Positions 25,089 to 33,269 of a DNA stretch of 64,000 nt are shown one piece after another. Position numbers and translations under genes: made by a program. Below the pieces are notes generated by a model. It had not been told where the DNA came from. It saw only the letters and a list, made by a program, of their open reading frames with translations, and searched no databases. This stretch comes from WRGA01 sp031553395 (GTDB lineage: Bacteria > Bacteroidota > Bacteroidia > Bacteroidales > WRGA01): contig JAVBLR010000003.1 of assembly GCA_031553395.1 (NCBI GenBank), forward strand, positions 62,001 to 126,000, read 5' to 3'. How positions within the stretch are numbered: position 1 is the first letter of the stretch; each line of letters opens with the position of its first letter.

Positions 25089-26543
25089 TTATTTCTTTAA
25101 CTTTTCTACCGCCCAATAATCACCGAAATTAAACGATTGCCAATCCCGATTTTCCATTTCCGTCATATATTCATCAACACAAAATGGATAATCATCTTTA
25201 TCCTTATAAACATACGGATAAGCCTGAGAAGAAAGGTCGCTTCTCATATAATTATAATCGATTTTTACAGTCGATTGAGAGGTATTGTACTTGCAAATAA
25301 TTACATCCCAATTGAAAAATCCTGCAAATAATAATGTTCCTAAAATACCCCAACCGCAAACCCGGTTATAGTAATAAAATGTCTTTTTGTTTCTGATTTT
25401 CAAATATAAAAAGAAAAGTCCTAATCCGACAATAAAAAGAAAAATAAATACGCCAATTCGTTTGTAAGTCAATCCACATTGCGTAACATAATGAAAATTA
25501 CGTAATCCTACTGACAATAATAGAAAAGCATTTTGAATAATCCATGCAGTTGATACAAATTTCAGGTTCTTGTTTTTACTATAAAGATTCAGATTATCCC
25601 GGAAAAAATATAAAATTATTCCGACAGATATTAAAACGCTTAAAATCAATAAATATGTACCATGATGAACAAATGTTGAAAGTTCGCCGGCTGTTTCGGG
25701 AATTTGTCCTAACCAAACCGTAAATATGTCGGTACAATTAACAAGCAAAAGCAATATATTTATCAAAGAGATGCTTAATAATGCTGTTTTGTATTCGTCT
25801 TTTAATTTTACACTTAATCCATTTTGATAAAAGCGAATTTTTTCTCGTACAAAATTGTTTTTACAGCTATTGTCATAATTTGAGATTGCATTCTTTTCGA
25901 ATGATAAAAAGAATAATGACAAAAAGTAAACGATGAATGCAAAATGAAAAATATCGAGAAATGATATATGGGAAAATACTTCTCCCAAAAAGTCAAATAA
26001 AGGATTAAATGCACTTTCTGCCAACTTCTTAAATTGCGCATTGGCTGTTAAGAATAATCCTAAAAATATCAGGACAAATATGCTCGCGATGAGAATACGG
26101 GAAAAGAGAGCTTTGGCGTTTCGGGAATTTATTTTTTCACCATTTTCCTTTTTTGCAAACGGAAAAACAAGCGCGTCTTTTATCATTTTAAAATACAGTT
26201 TGATACTTTTGGGGATATTCAGCAAAAAAGAAATAAATGCAAAAAACAAAAACCGTAAAGAAGGTATTTGCACAAAACTTATAAAAACAACCAAACTTAT
26301 ATAATACATTACCATACTGAAAATAATGCCATTAACAGTTACTGAAACAGCACTGAGAAAAAAAACTCCGGCAAGGCATTTTAGTAATGTATTATTACGT
26401 AAATCTTTCCTGCACAAGAATACCGATAGTATCAGTAAAGCAGCAAAAATAACTGCATTTAAACCTAAATGTTGATACCACATTAAGTAGCAATAAGCAA
26501 CACTTCCTATTAATAATCCTGCAAATAATTTTAAATTTTTCAT
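25089..26543 (-). CDS. Polytopic membrane protein, DUF4153/DUF4173-like
   Basis: This protein of about 484 residues starts at MKNLKLFAGLLIG; an upstream in-frame start at 26588 adds 15 residues of poor quality. It has roughly ten to twelve hydrophobic segments. Typical landmarks are LLLVNCTDIFTVWLGQIPETAGELS, FVHHGTYLLILSVLISVGIILYFF and LRNFHYVTQCGLTYKRIGVF, which I associate with the DUF4153/DUF4173 families. It ends in a soluble tail (DYWAVEKLKK). It is the third gene of a minus-strand set after a small membrane protein and a winged-helix regulator. The function is unknown; the set resembles stress- or envelope-linked membrane modules. Confidence 0.75.
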   Translation of the reverse strand: MKNLKLFAGLLIGSVAYCYLMWYQHLGLNAVIFAALLILSVFLCRKDLRNNTLLKCLAGVFFLSAVSVTVNGIIFSMVMYYISLVVFISFVQIPSLRFLFFAFISFLLNIPKSIKLYFKMIKDALVFPFAKKENGEKINSRNAKALFSRILIASIFVLIFLGLFLTANAQFKKLAESAFNPLFDFLGEVFSHISFLDIFHFAFIVYFLSLFFLSFEKNAISNYDNSCKNNFVREKIRFYQNGLSVKLKDEYKTALLSISLINILLLLVNCTDIFTVWLGQIPETAGELSTFVHHGTYLLILSVLISVGIILYFFRDNLNLYSKNKNLKFVSTAWIIQNAFLLLSVGLRNFHYVTQCGLTYKRIGVFIFLFIVGLGLFFLYLKIRNKKTFYYYNRVCGWGILGTLLFAGFFNWDVIICKYNTSQSTVKIDYNYMRSDLSSQAYPYVYKDKDDYPFCVDEYMTEMENRDWQSFNFGDYWAVEKLKK

Positions 26544-26607
26544 TTTTAGATGTATTATTATATTTTTTAAAAGAACTTTGAATTTCAAAGTATTTGAGTA
26601 AAAAAAA

Positions 26608-26907
26608 TTATGATATTGTTTTTAGAAAATTTTCCAATGCATTCAGATGTTCGATAAATGCTTGTTTTCCTATTTCTGTTATTACGTATGAGGTATTGGG
26701 TTTCCGGCCAATAAATTGTTTTTGTACTTGGATATAATTCAGCTCTTCCAATCCCCGGATATGGCTCGCTAAATTTCCATCGGTAAGCTGAAGTAATTCT
26801 TTCAGTGTTTTGAAATCGACATTTTCATTTACCATCAATGCTGACATTATGCCTAACCTGACTTTACTTTCGAATGCTTTATTTATATGTTCGACAGGAT
26901 TCTTCAT
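26608..26907 (-). CDS. Winged-helix transcriptional regulator (HTH_34 type)
   Basis: This 99-residue single-domain protein has the winged-helix pattern RLGIMSALMVNENVDFKTLKELLQLTDGNLASHIRGLEELNYI. A wing follows (QVQKQFIGRKPNTSYVITEIGKQAF) and then a helix for dimerisation. It resembles the small MarR/ArsR-like winged-helix proteins found beside membrane-protein genes in Bacteroidetes. No metal-binding Cys or ligand domain is present. The ATG overlaps the stop of the upstream membrane-protein gene by 4 bases, so the two are translationally coupled. Likely autoregulation of this operon is an inference. Confidence 0.9.
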   Translation of the reverse strand: MKNPVEHINKAFESKVRLGIMSALMVNENVDFKTLKELLQLTDGNLASHIRGLEELNYIQVQKQFIGRKPNTSYVITEIGKQAFIEHLNALENFLKTIS

Positions 26908-27509
26908 TTTGCTTTTCTTTCATATTTGAAATACATTAGTATGCCGTAGAAAATATGCAAAACGCCGAAACCGAAAGTCCAGAAAAACAAACTGTATTGG
27001 GTAAGAAAGCTATTAATCATTCCTAAAGCTAACATCGAATACCCCAAATATAAAATATCCTTGAAAGTATAACGGGAAGCGGTAATCAATGCCAATCCAT
27101 AAAAGCATAACATGATTGTTGTGATGTATTGAGTATCTCCGTTTATACCCATCGCAATACATAAAGCGCCGCCGGGCAATAAACAAATAAAAATATTTGC
27201 ATGTATCTTCTTGGCTGCTCCTGAAAAAATGGATTCACCTGATTTTCTTGCTTTTCTTTCGGAAAGGAATGCAGCCGTTGCAATTGCTAAGAAAAGAACT
27301 GCTATTGCAACTAAACCAATGGACAATTTTCTTCCATCATCGCTTAATCCAAATGGATTTTGCATCAGGGATTTTGCAATAACAGCTCCTAAAATAGCAT
27401 AACTACCAAGGAAAATTCCTGAATATCTGCTTAATGAAAGGCATTTAGTGGATTTTTCCATCATGCCTTTAATATCTTTCAACGTGTCTAATGCTTCTTT
27501 ATTTTTCAT
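26904..27509 (-). CDS. Small membrane protein of unknown function
   Basis: This 201-residue protein starts with a charged helix (EALDTLKDIKGMMEKSTKCLSLSRY). About six hydrophobic segments follow, in three pairs: GIFLGSYAILGAVIA and GLVAIAVLFLAIATAAFL; then FICLLPGGALCIAMGI and TTIMLCFYGLALI; then GYSMLALGMINSFL and FFWTFGFGVLHIFYGILMYF. Related proteins commonly precede a small winged-helix gene in Bacteroidetes, as here. It is the first gene of the three-gene set. No named function. Confidence 0.82.
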   Translation of the reverse strand: MKNKEALDTLKDIKGMMEKSTKCLSLSRYSGIFLGSYAILGAVIAKSLMQNPFGLSDDGRKLSIGLVAIAVLFLAIATAAFLSERKARKSGESIFSGAAKKIHANIFICLLPGGALCIAMGINGDTQYITTIMLCFYGLALITASRYTFKDILYLGYSMLALGMINSFLTQYSLFFWTFGFGVLHIFYGILMYFKYERKAK

Positions 27510-27602
27510 ATAAAAGTACTTTGAGTTGCAAAGTAAATAACTATATTTGAAATAAGAAAATTTTTTGGATTTTTTTTATACAGAATGAGTCCAATATGTA
27601 AT

Positions 27603-27672
27603 ACGTTGTATGTTTTACGTTATACGTAAATGGTTGATGTTACCGAGGCGTAGAACGTATTACGTAAAACGT
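27603..27672. repeat. Period-7 ACGT hairpin between divergent genes
   Basis: Cores ACGT, ATGT, ACGT, ACGT at 27603, 27610, 27617 and 27624 face ACGT at 27655, 27662 and 27669. The stem 27612-27627 against 27655-27670 matches at 15 of 16 positions, with a 27-base loop. Its left arm is identical over 16 bases to the groESL element. Confidence 0.85.
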
Positions 27673-27751
27673 AAAACCTTCAAATCGGCGTCAATGTGAA
27701 TATTTTATACGTTTGTTCCACAATAAAATCGAAATATTTCTGATTTACAAC

Positions 27752-27759
27752 TACATTTG
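27752..27759 (+). promoter_or_regulatory. -7 box of the DUF2809 gene
   Basis: TACATTTG matches TAnnTTTG and is 21 bases upstream of the ATG. No -33 TTTG is at a suitable distance. Confidence 0.45.
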
Positions 27760-27779
27760 TACGTTTTAGAATTTACCAT

Positions 27780-28187
27780 ATGAGAAAAAAGACTTTACGC
27801 TCCCCTTTATTGTACCTGTTTTTGATTGTTGTTACAATAATAATAGGTTTATCTTCCAGAAAATTCCCCGGATATTTTCCTGACTTTTTAGTTGAATATT
27901 TAGGAGATGTTCTCTGGAGTTCGATGGTATATTTTGGAATTTGTTTGTTGTTTCCATCTGTAAGTATTAAAAAAGCATGCATTACAACATTGCTTTTCTC
28001 ATATTTTATAGAAGTAACACAACTTTACCATGCACCGTGGATAGATTCAATCCGGAATAATCCGTTTGGCGCCTTGGTATTGGGGCATGGATTTTTGTGG
28101 AGTGATATGGTTTGCTATACAGTAGGCACGGCTTTTGCTGCCATAATGGATTGTATTTTCATTAAGATGAAAAAAGGTAAAAAGTGA
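27780..28187 (+). CDS. DUF2809 small membrane protein
   Basis: This 135-residue protein has four hydrophobic segments and the DUF2809 landmarks IIIGLSSRKFPGYFPDFLVEYLGDVLWSSMVYFGICLLFPS, FSYFIEVTQLYHAPWIDSIRN and VLGHGFLWSDMVCYTVGTAFA. The conserved acidic and aromatic residues in the second and third segments are kept. The family's function is unknown. The last codons (Lys-Lys-Gly-Lys-Lys) are themselves the left arm of an AAAGGTA/ACCTTTT hairpin, so the terminator-like structure has been built into the coding end. Confidence 0.9.
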   Translation: MRKKTLRSPLLYLFLIVVTIIIGLSSRKFPGYFPDFLVEYLGDVLWSSMVYFGICLLFPSVSIKKACITTLLFSYFIEVTQLYHAPWIDSIRNNPFGALVLGHGFLWSDMVCYTVGTAFAAIMDCIFIKMKKGKK

Positions 28188-28206
28188 TTGTTACTTTTTA
28201 CCTTTT
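28172..28206. repeat. AAAGGTA / ACCTTTT hairpin overlapping a stop codon
   Basis: Perfect 14-bp arms (28172-28185 and 28193-28206) flank a 7-base loop. The left arm encodes the C-terminal Lys-rich end and the stop of the DUF2809 gene. It shares 13 bases with the holA-marC element. It lies between convergent genes and should work as a terminator. Confidence 0.88.
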
Positions 28207-28231
28207 ACTTTAATCTATTTATTAGTAATTT

Positions 28232-30421
28232 TTACCTGATAAACAACAATTCCCGATATTTAGGCAGAGTCCACATTTTATCATCAATCATTAGTTCAAG
28301 TTCATCTATGTAATGACGGATAACATCAAACAATGGCGCTACATTTCTGCAATACGCAATAGCTTTTTCCCGTTCGTTTTCGATTTTATTGGCAACTTTT
28401 CGATTTTCAATCATTTTTGTAACATTGGATTTAATCGAAGATAAAAGTTCGGCTATTTCTTCAATTGTTTCCATATCCTGATGCGCTATCTTTGCAACTT
28501 TATCCGGAGGAAATAATTTTGTTACTTTATACACATTATCCAGCAAAATATTTTGGTAACGAGTTGCCACAGGAATAATATGGTTTGTTGCCAAATCGCC
28601 TAATACACGAGCTTCTATTTGTATCTTCTTCGTATAAATTTCCCATTTTACTTCATTGCGTGCATGCAATTCGGTTTCACTTAATACCCCTGTTTCTTTG
28701 AACATATCGATGCTGTTTTGACTTAAATAAGCATCATATATCAACGGAACATAAGTTTCACAATCCAATCCACGGCGAGCAGCTTCTTTTTTCCATTCTT
28801 CGCTGTATCCGTTTCCATCAAAGCGAATGGGTTTCGATTCCTTGATGTATTTTCGTAGTACGGAAAAAATAGCACTTTCTTTTGTTCCTCCTTGAGCAAT
28901 AAGAGCTTCCACATCCTTTTTGAATATTCTCAATTGATGTGCAACGGATGTATTCAATGCAATCATTGCTGATGCACAATTGGCAGAAGAACCGACTGCC
29001 CGGAATTCAAAGCGATTTCCGGTAAATGCGAATGGGGAAGTACGGTTACGATCGGTGTTATCAATCAATAAATCGGGAATATGACTCAAGTCCAGTTTTA
29101 ATCCAACTTTATCGCCTACCTCAATGGCTTGCTCTCCATTGCTTGCTTCCAACTTGTCTAATATGGCTGAAATTTGACTTCCCAAAAACACGGAAACAAT
29201 AGCCGGCGGAGCTTCATTTGCGCCCAAACGGTGTGCATTTGTTGCGGAAGAAATACTTGCCTTTAGTAAGGCATCATTCTTGTAAACGGCCATTAATACA
29301 TTTACTAAGAAAGTAATGAATTGCAAATTTTCAGTGGATGTTTTTCCGGGAGAAAGCAGTCCAATACCAGTATCTGTGCCGATAGACCAATTGTTGTGTT
29401 TTCCCGAACCATTTACTCCTTTAAATGGTTTCTCATGTAATACAACCCTGAAATTGTGACGGCGGGCAACCTTTTTCATTATTAGCATTAATAATAAATT
29501 ATGGTCGTTTGCCAAGTTCATTTCTTCAAATATGGGCGCCAATTCAAATTGATTCGGAGCAACTTCATTATGGCGTGTTTTTACGGGAATACCTAGTTTA
29601 TAAGATTCATACTCCAAATCACGCATAAATGCTGAAACACGCGTAGGAATAGAGCCAAAATAATGATCTTCTAATTGTTGATTCCGGGCGCTTTCGTGTC
29701 CCATCAATGTGCGGCCGGTAAGCATTAAATCAGGACGGGCAGCCCAAAGAGCTTCATCAACCAAAAAATATTCCTGTTCCCAGCCCAAGTATGCATAAAC
29801 CCGTTTTACATTCCGGTCGAAGTATTTACAAACTTCGGTTGCACTTGTATTTAATACTTGAATTGATTTAAGCAACGGTGTTTTATAATCCAATGCTTCG
29901 CCAGTGTAAGAGATAAAAACAGTTGGAATACACAACGTTCCATCCAAAATAAAAGCAGGAGAAGAAGGATCCCAAGCTGTATATCCGCGTGCCTCGAATG
30001 TATTACGAATCCCGCCCGATGGAAAGCTTGAAGCATCGGGTTCTTGTTGTACCAATAATTTACCCGAAAATTCTTCAATCATTCCGCCATTTCCGTCATG
30101 TTCTACAAACGAGTCGTGTTTTTCGGCAGTTCCGTCGGTCAATGGTTGAAACCAGTGAGAATAGTGTGTTGCGCCCATTTCCATAGCCCACATCCGCATT
30201 CCGGCTGCAACATGATTAGCTATTTCACGGCCGAGAGGTTTTCCTTTGTCGATAGCTTCGGTCAATATCTTCATTGTTTCCTGCGAAAGATATTGATTCA
30301 TTTTTGCCCTGTTAAAAACATATTTGGCATAATATTCCGAAGTTTTCCCTTCCGGAGCTTTTACTTCTACAGCCTTTCTTTTGAAAGCTTCATTTACTAC
30401 CTTAAACCGTAAACTCGACAT
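28232..30421 (-). CDS. glnN: Glutamine synthetase type III
   Basis: This 729-residue protein is a full-length GSIII, the large glutamine synthetase characteristic of Bacteroidetes. It has the N-terminal GSIII segment (AAGMRMWAMEMGATHYSHWFQPLTDGTAEKHDSF) and GYTAWDPSSPAFILDGTLCIPTVFISYTGEALD. The catalytic core includes WEQEYFLVD, KTRHNEVAPNQFELAP and the ATP-site stretch VNGSGKHNNWSIGTDTG. The C-terminal half carries SANCASAMIALNTSVA. It makes glutamine from glutamate, ammonia and ATP, the main ammonia assimilation step. Its leader contains six tandem heptads ending 11 bases before the ATG, which could affect translation. It converges with the DUF2809 gene. The assignment is strong. Confidence 0.97.
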   Translation of the reverse strand: MSSLRFKVVNEAFKRKAVEVKAPEGKTSEYYAKYVFNRAKMNQYLSQETMKILTEAIDKGKPLGREIANHVAAGMRMWAMEMGATHYSHWFQPLTDGTAEKHDSFVEHDGNGGMIEEFSGKLLVQQEPDASSFPSGGIRNTFEARGYTAWDPSSPAFILDGTLCIPTVFISYTGEALDYKTPLLKSIQVLNTSATEVCKYFDRNVKRVYAYLGWEQEYFLVDEALWAARPDLMLTGRTLMGHESARNQQLEDHYFGSIPTRVSAFMRDLEYESYKLGIPVKTRHNEVAPNQFELAPIFEEMNLANDHNLLLMLIMKKVARRHNFRVVLHEKPFKGVNGSGKHNNWSIGTDTGIGLLSPGKTSTENLQFITFLVNVLMAVYKNDALLKASISSATNAHRLGANEAPPAIVSVFLGSQISAILDKLEASNGEQAIEVGDKVGLKLDLSHIPDLLIDNTDRNRTSPFAFTGNRFEFRAVGSSANCASAMIALNTSVAHQLRIFKKDVEALIAQGGTKESAIFSVLRKYIKESKPIRFDGNGYSEEWKKEAARRGLDCETYVPLIYDAYLSQNSIDMFKETGVLSETELHARNEVKWEIYTKKIQIEARVLGDLATNHIIPVATRYQNILLDNVYKVTKLFPPDKVAKIAHQDMETIEEIAELLSSIKSNVTKMIENRKVANKIENEREKAIAYCRNVAPLFDVIRHYIDELELMIDDKMWTLPKYRELLFIR

Positions 30422-30432
30422 AGACTTATTCT

Positions 30433-30478
30433 AATTAAGAATTAAGAATTAAGAATTAAGAATTAAGAATTAAGAATT
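30433..30478. repeat. Six tandem AATTAAG heptads in the glnN leader
   Basis: AATTAAG is repeated exactly six times from 30433 to 30474, plus a partial AATT. In the glnN sense this is TTAATTC repeated, ending 11 bases before the ATG. A perfect short tandem repeat can change copy number by slippage. The same word stands before the EF-G2 start. Confidence 0.9.
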
Positions 30479-30578
30479 GGGTTTATCCAACTGATTAATT
30501 TTTAAACTCTTAATAAAAATGTAATCTTGAAAAATATTCGGACAAAATTACATAAAATAATTTTTACTTTTTTATAAC

Positions 30579-30586
30579 CAAATATA
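30579..30586 (-). promoter_or_regulatory. Candidate -7 box of glnN
   Basis: The minus strand reads TATATTTG. A second box, TAATTTTG, is at 30543-30550. Both match TAnnTTTG, neither has a well-placed -33, and either transcript would carry the heptad array in its leader. Confidence 0.35.
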
Positions 30587-30594
30587 TTTATTCA

Positions 30595-30659
30595 GGCAAA
30601 GGGCGAAAGGCTAATAGCAAAAGGAAATTCGTTCGCCCTTTACCATTAGCCTTTTGCCC
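30595..30659. repeat. Period-7 GGC / GCC hairpin between glnN and the pectinesterase gene
   Basis: GGC-type cores occur at 30595, 30602, 30609, 30616 (AGC) and 30623 (GGA). GCC-type cores occur at 30635, 30642 (ACC), 30649 and 30656. All are 7 bases apart. The arms 30601-30624 and 30636-30659 agree at 20 of 24 positions and all four differences are transitions. The right arm starts beside the pectinesterase stop at 30665. Confidence 0.88.
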
Positions 30660-30664
30660 TAAAG

Positions 30665-31606
30665 TCATTTGCATGTTGCAAAAAAGCTATCGGAGAAGAA
30701 TCCATCTACGATAGCTTTTGCTTCTTTGTCTGTTAAAACTTTCGACCATTTGACACGGTTTGCAGTATCTGCTCCTTCACCGGAATTGTTGTATTCCAAG
30801 TACCTGGCAGTTTCTTCATTTGACTCTTTTCCCCAGTTATGCCAACCCAATGGTTTTATTTCTTTCGGTAATTCCGTATTCATGAAAAGCACCATGGCGT
30901 AAGGCCTCCAAGGCCTTCCTAAATAAACGGATGTAGCATCGTTGTCCATCGTAACATTACAATAGTTGAATATATATCCGTATGGTGAAGATTCGGGCGT
31001 GCTTGCAGCTGTTATATAGGAATTCCGTTTACAATTAATGGTACAAGTTTCAAACCATGCAGTTGCAGGCCCAAAAATAAAGTCGGTAGTACCTTCAATA
31101 TGACAGTTTTCAAAATACAGACGGGCAACATTATCTTTTCCTCCGGTATAAACTGTATCCTGATTTCCTAAAAGACGACAATTGCGGAAAACCAACCGAT
31201 CTCCCTCCGTATGTAATGCTACGGCTTGTCCAACTTGTCCTGCCGTATTTTCAATTGTAAGATTTTCTACTGTTATATCATTTCCTGCAATCATAAAAGT
31301 ATAGGTTTTGAAGGTGCCCATATTGTTTAATGCAGCATAATCATTGTAGGATATAACCGTTTCATACATATTCTCTCCACGCAATATAATATTGCATTTG
31401 GTTGCAGGTAGAACTATCTTTTCATTATAAACTCCATTTTGAATGAAGATTATCGTATAATCAGGATTCGCATCACTAACAGAATTTATTGCATCCTGAA
31501 CAGTTTTGAAATTACCTGTTCCATCTTGAGCAACTACAATCGTATTTGCATAAGTGGAAAAAGTATAAACAAACAGAATCAAAAAGGGAATTAAAAGCTT
31601 TTTCAT
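30665..31606 (-). CDS. Pectin methylesterase (CE8)
   Basis: This 313-residue protein has a signal peptide (LLIPFLILFVYTFSTYA) and a right-handed beta-helix CE8 domain with all active-site motifs: GQAVAL (Gln127), GNQDTVY (Asp150), GTTDFIFG (nucleophile Asp175) and LGRPWRP (Arg231, Trp233). It removes methyl esters from homogalacturonan, exposing it to GH28. The ATG at 31606 was chosen because it begins the signal peptide; an upstream in-frame start would run through a word-repeat hairpin. It is the last gene of the PUL on the minus strand, 119 bases after the GH28 gene. The assignment is strong. Confidence 0.96.
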   Translation of the reverse strand: MKKLLIPFLILFVYTFSTYANTIVVAQDGTGNFKTVQDAINSVSDANPDYTIIFIQNGVYNEKIVLPATKCNIILRGENMYETVISYNDYAALNNMGTFKTYTFMIAGNDITVENLTIENTAGQVGQAVALHTEGDRLVFRNCRLLGNQDTVYTGGKDNVARLYFENCHIEGTTDFIFGPATAWFETCTINCKRNSYITAASTPESSPYGYIFNYCNVTMDNDATSVYLGRPWRPYAMVLFMNTELPKEIKPLGWHNWGKESNEETARYLEYNNSGEGADTANRVKWSKVLTDKEAKAIVDGFFSDSFFATCK

Positions 31607-31672
31607 TGTATTAAGAAATTTGATGATGAGATTTAAAATTAAGGGTATAAATATAAGAAGAATATAGAAATT

Positions 31673-31724
31673 AATGTGCCAATGTGCAGATATGCCAATT
31701 AGAATACTGGCACATTGGCACATT
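31673..31724. repeat. Period-8 TGCCAATG hairpin between CE8 and GH28 genes
   Basis: TGCCAAT, TGCAGAT and TGCCAAT occur at 31677, 31685 and 31693, and GGCACATT at 31709 and 31717, all 8 bases apart. Perfect 15-bp arms pair 31673-31687 with 31710-31724. It is the same word and period as at 763-825, 31 kb away. Confidence 0.88.
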
Positions 31725-31725
31725 A

Positions 31726-33249
31726 TTAATCATATTGATTAAAGTTCTTTACATTGTTTAAAATAACAGGCTTTCCTTCTTTTGCTGTTATTTTTACATT
31801 TTTGAATTTAACTCCGTCTGCTTCGGATAATTCAGCTCCGAATTTTGCGGTTATGGTTGCATTTTCCACATTGATATTTGTGATATTCATTTCCGGAAGT
31901 CCATTAAAAAACATGGCACGCCTTGCATTGTTAGATACCAAATTTTTTACATAAATATTACGAAAAACAGGCGTTTCTTCCGTAACAGGAGGAATTGTGT
32001 TTTGGATTGAAATTGTATCTCCTTCTTCCAAAACTTCTGATGCCGATTTTCCACCATAATACAAATCAAACAGGAACGAATCGGTTACAATATCAATCAT
32101 ACTGATATTTTCGACATAAATATTTTCAACAACGCCACCTCGTCCGCGGCAACTTTTGAAACGTAGTCCGACATCCGTTCCCATAAACTGGCAATTCTTG
32201 ACAGATACATTGCGTACGCCACCCGACATTTCGCTGCCGACAACAAAACCGCCGTGTCCTTTGAATACTTTGCAGTTATCAACGATTACATTTTCAGTCG
32301 GACGGTTCCGTTTACGCCCTTCGGCATCTTTTCCCGATTTAAGGCAAATAGCATCGTCTCCTACATCCAATGTGGAATTAACTACAAGTACATTCTTGCA
32401 AGATTCCAAATCCAACCCATCTCCGTTTTGAGCATACGCCGGATTCCGGATAAATACATTATCAACAATCACATTTTCGCACATCAACGGATGAATATTC
32501 CAACCTGGAGAATTTTCGAACAATACTCCTTCGAGCAATACATTTTTACATTCGACAAGATTAACCATAACAGGGCGTAAGTAATCTTTAATTGAATCCC
32601 ATTGAGCTTCAGTCAGGTTATTATCTTTTCCTGCCCTTGCCCAAACTTCTCCTTTAGCTGCTTTCTCGGAAGGCAACCAATAATCATCGGTCATCAAAAC
32701 ACCGCCCGAAGTAGTTACCTGTTTCCAATGAGCTTCCGTAACTTTGGCTTTTTTCAATGGTCGCCAAGCTCCGCCCGAACCATTAATTGTTCCTTCTCCT
32801 GTAATAGCAATATTTTTCAGTTTTCTTCCCGAAATAGGCGATTGACAACGGTATGCTTCTTCTCCTTCGAAGGATGTTTTTACCAATGGATAAGCATTAA
32901 AATCGGGAGTAAATAGGATTAAAGCTCCTTTTTCCAAATGAAGATTTATATTCGATTGAAAAACGATAGGTCCGGTAAACCATACGCCGCAGGGAACAAG
33001 CAATATTCCTCCGCCTTGTTCGTTCAGCGATTTCATAGCTTTGTTAAACGCTTCGGTATTTAATGTGATTCCGTCACCTATTCCTCCGAAATCTTTAATT
33101 GAAACTTTCTTATCGGGAAATACCGGACGTTGTACTTTTGGCATTTCAAAGGATAAGTCTTTATATAGATACCCATAAGGATATGATTCTTCTGTTTGGC
33201 AAGAAATACAACTTACAATTATAAGTAACAAAAAAAATAATCGATTCAT
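31726..33249 (-). CDS. Polygalacturonase-like glycoside hydrolase (GH28)
   Basis: This 507-residue lipoprotein has a signal ending SCISC (Cys17) and a GH28 parallel beta-helix. The catalytic segments are present: NGDGLDLES (about residue 272), GDDAICLKSG (about 296, the Asp pair), GHGGFVVGSE (about 329) and RFKSCRGRGG (about 366). The N-terminal part has the entry motif VSIKDFGGIGDGITLNTEAFNKAM. GH28 enzymes split galacturonic acid linkages in homogalacturonan or rhamnogalacturonan; exo or endo action cannot be read from the sequence. The start was taken at MNRLFFLLL; an ATG two codons upstream (33255) is also possible. It lies 20 bases after the GH95 gene and belongs to the same operon. Confidence 0.93.
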   Translation of the reverse strand: MNRLFFLLLIIVSCISCQTEESYPYGYLYKDLSFEMPKVQRPVFPDKKVSIKDFGGIGDGITLNTEAFNKAMKSLNEQGGGILLVPCGVWFTGPIVFQSNINLHLEKGALILFTPDFNAYPLVKTSFEGEEAYRCQSPISGRKLKNIAITGEGTINGSGGAWRPLKKAKVTEAHWKQVTTSGGVLMTDDYWLPSEKAAKGEVWARAGKDNNLTEAQWDSIKDYLRPVMVNLVECKNVLLEGVLFENSPGWNIHPLMCENVIVDNVFIRNPAYAQNGDGLDLESCKNVLVVNSTLDVGDDAICLKSGKDAEGRKRNRPTENVIVDNCKVFKGHGGFVVGSEMSGGVRNVSVKNCQFMGTDVGLRFKSCRGRGGVVENIYVENISMIDIVTDSFLFDLYYGGKSASEVLEEGDTISIQNTIPPVTEETPVFRNIYVKNLVSNNARRAMFFNGLPEMNITNINVENATITAKFGAELSEADGVKFKNVKITAKEGKPVILNNVKNFNQYD

Positions 33250-33269
33250 ATACATTTTAATTGTGTTTT

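Noticed and set aside
30433..30478. Possible CRISPR array
   Set aside because: Units are 7 bases and directly tandem, without spacers; there are no cas genes.
31607..31723. N-terminal extension of the pectinesterase
   Set aside because: It would be encoded by the TGCCAATG hairpin; a normal signal peptide starts at 31606.
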